A stretch of DNA of 64,000 bases, from NCBI RefSeq assembly GCF_030272615.1, contig NC_081405.1, positions 158,397,954 to 158,461,953 of the forward strand. The letters run 5' to 3'. The DNA comes from Cryptomeria japonica. Taxonomy: Eukaryota; Streptophyta; Pinopsida; Cupressales; Cupressaceae. Position numbers and translations under genes: made by a program. The notes beneath the pieces are model-generated. The model searched no databases, was not told the DNA's origin, and saw nothing but the letters and a program-made list of their open reading frames with translations. Below are positions 62,885 to 64,000 of the stretch, in pieces (position 1 is the first letter of the stretch; each line of letters starts with the position of its first letter).

Positions 62885-64000
62885 TGTAGCGTCCTAAAAT
62901 TGTGACACTTGCAATTTTGACTGCATTTCGATCTTCACGATGGCGACGCAACATGGAACCTGAATGGAGACCCCGAAACCTGTTTACAACACCAAAAACT
63001 GCATTTTTCAAGCACCTTGGCCTGAACCTCCTTTGCACCCTGCTGTCCCGGGAGGTGGGACCAGAGCGCCCAGCGCCCTGGTCCTTCAGGACCAGGGCAC
63101 TCAGCGCCCTGTTCCCCCAGGACCATGGTGCCCAGCACCCTGGTCCCTGGCCCTATTTTGGGCCCGGTCTCCTATGGGACTTCGGGTCTTTTTGTTTGCA
63201 AATTGGAAAATTATCTTTCTTGGTCGGCCTAAGGTCAGGAAAATCAGTCTATCAACCCTAATTGACAAGTATATAAACTACATTTTCCTCTCCCATTTGG
63301 GTAAGGACATATGTGTACAAGGCGTGGAAATGATACTCAAACATTCAAGCATTCAAGCATTCAAGCATTCCTTTAAGCATTCCTTCTAAGTCTCCATTCA
63401 AGGCTAAGTGTTGCATTCAAGACAAGGATTCAACCATTGAAGAAGAGATCACATACTACAACATACAACATACAACAAACAACAACATCTATACCTTCGC
63501 ACATAAGGATACAAACATCCTTACAACAAGGTATTAGTACTTGTTTTACATTACAATCATTTACATTTACAGCAATTTCTCATTTCTTGGTTAATTCCAA
63601 AACTGGGGTTTGACCTAAAGGCAAACCCCTAATCCCTAACCCCCCAATCGTCTTCGCTTTTCTGTGTGTAGGTTGCAGGTACGCGGCTGAAATTGAAGAT
63701 CTAGAATCCTTGTGCAGAGACGAATAGATCCCCCTTCGTTTCGCGGATTTTTCGGAGGACCGTGTGCAGGCCGGGCACCATCGTCCCGTCAACTTTTGCT
63801 CAAATTTGCAGGACAGCGCCGTATTGACATTTTACTACTAATTCCAGGTCCGCAGCTTCATCCTATATCCCTATCTCAGTTTATAAGTGAATCTTTCTCA
63901 CTTTCTATGCATTCCTAGCTTAATCCTTCTATCAACATTCTTTACAAAAGAGGGTAGCCTTGCTGTCTTAACCCTTGAAACTCATTTAGAATCCAATCTT
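62885..64000 (+). repeat. 5' part of a gypsy-type LTR retrotransposon inserted in satellite C
   Basis: The sequence changes abruptly from satellite to TGTAGCGTCCTAAAATTG. A GC-rich block with inverted repeats follows, then a TATA box (AAGTATATAAAC near 63268) and four CATTCAAG repeats (about 63339-63370). It reads like an LTR with promoter. The TGTAGCGTCC start and CCTAAAATTGTGACACTTGC-type opening recall plant gypsy LTRs, from memory. The LTR end and primer site were not found before 64000. Confidence 0.6.
63075..63098. repeat. Perfect 11-bp inverted repeat in the LTR
   Basis: GCCCTGGTCCT pairs with AGGACCAGGGC across a 2-base loop. Partial copies of the same words (CAGCGCCCTG, CCCAGCACCCTGGTCC) follow, so the hairpin arose within a small GC-rich repeat. 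Confidence 0.85.

Larger units (their letters stand above)
57678..64000 (+). mobile_element. DNA transposon copy 3, left part only
   Basis: The left end GGGCGTATGCACGAAG aligns with the copy 1 left end at 26 of 32 positions, including the final ACCAAAAAG. ORF1 follows at the same distance from the end as in the other copies, then a duplication, then satellite C. An LTR element enters the satellite at 62885, and ORF2 and the right end must lie beyond the window. Its 4-bp duplication cannot be confirmed. Confidence 0.72.

Noticed and set aside
62902..63389. Proline-rich frames in the GC-rich block
   Set aside because: They lie within an LTR-like sequence upstream of its TATA box, in several frames at once.

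Overview
The window looks like intergenic DNA from a large-genome seed plant, plausibly a gymnosperm. It is AT-rich and holds nested LTR retrotransposons with plant-type primer sites (initiator tRNA-Met and probably tRNA-Arg), GT-AG introns, long GA/TC and TA microsatellites and one 510-base assembly gap. I see no convincing host gene, tRNA or rRNA. The species cannot be named from the sequence.

The main result is a family of large DNA transposons, called here copies 1, 2 and 3. Their ends begin GGGTRARTGCAC (copy 3 diverged), and copies 1 and 2 have 4-bp target duplications (ACAT, TAAG). Copy 1 spans 16384-56611, copy 2 spans 25237-39529, and copy 3 starts at 57678 and leaves the window. The plan is: left inverted repeat, copy-specific subterminal repeats, a multi-exon gene (ORF1) on the + strand, a tandem array of a ~358-bp satellite, a convergent gene (ORF2) on the - strand, GA-rich tracts, right inverted repeat. 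ORF2 looks like a DDE-type transposase (D-F-x-x-N-Y, I-S-D-D, W-S-D-N-C, H-G-K-G-E-H-D-G). ORF1 is an unrecognised protein. The three satellite arrays are diverged relatives of one another, so the array seems to be a standing part of the element.

The nesting can be read base by base. Copy 1 was entered in its satellite by a minus-strand LTR retrotransposon (19565-40936). That element was entered in its gag-like gene by copy 2. Removing 19565-40941 restores the 358-bp satellite spacing exactly, and removing copy 2 restores the interrupted reading frame. A second LTR retrotransposon (48967 into the gap) sits in the GA tract of copy 1, and a third (from 62885) sits in the satellite of copy 3.

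Outside these, 1-3792 is a decayed minus-strand Ty3/gypsy gag-pol with an extra RNase H placed between protease and reverse transcriptase, followed by a probable LTR. At 4892-7969 is a 1025-codon minus-strand pseudogene broken only by nonsense codons. Its layout resembles the second ORF of the two LTR elements that lack pol. From about 8.1 to 16.4 kb I see only repeats and unassigned AT-rich DNA.
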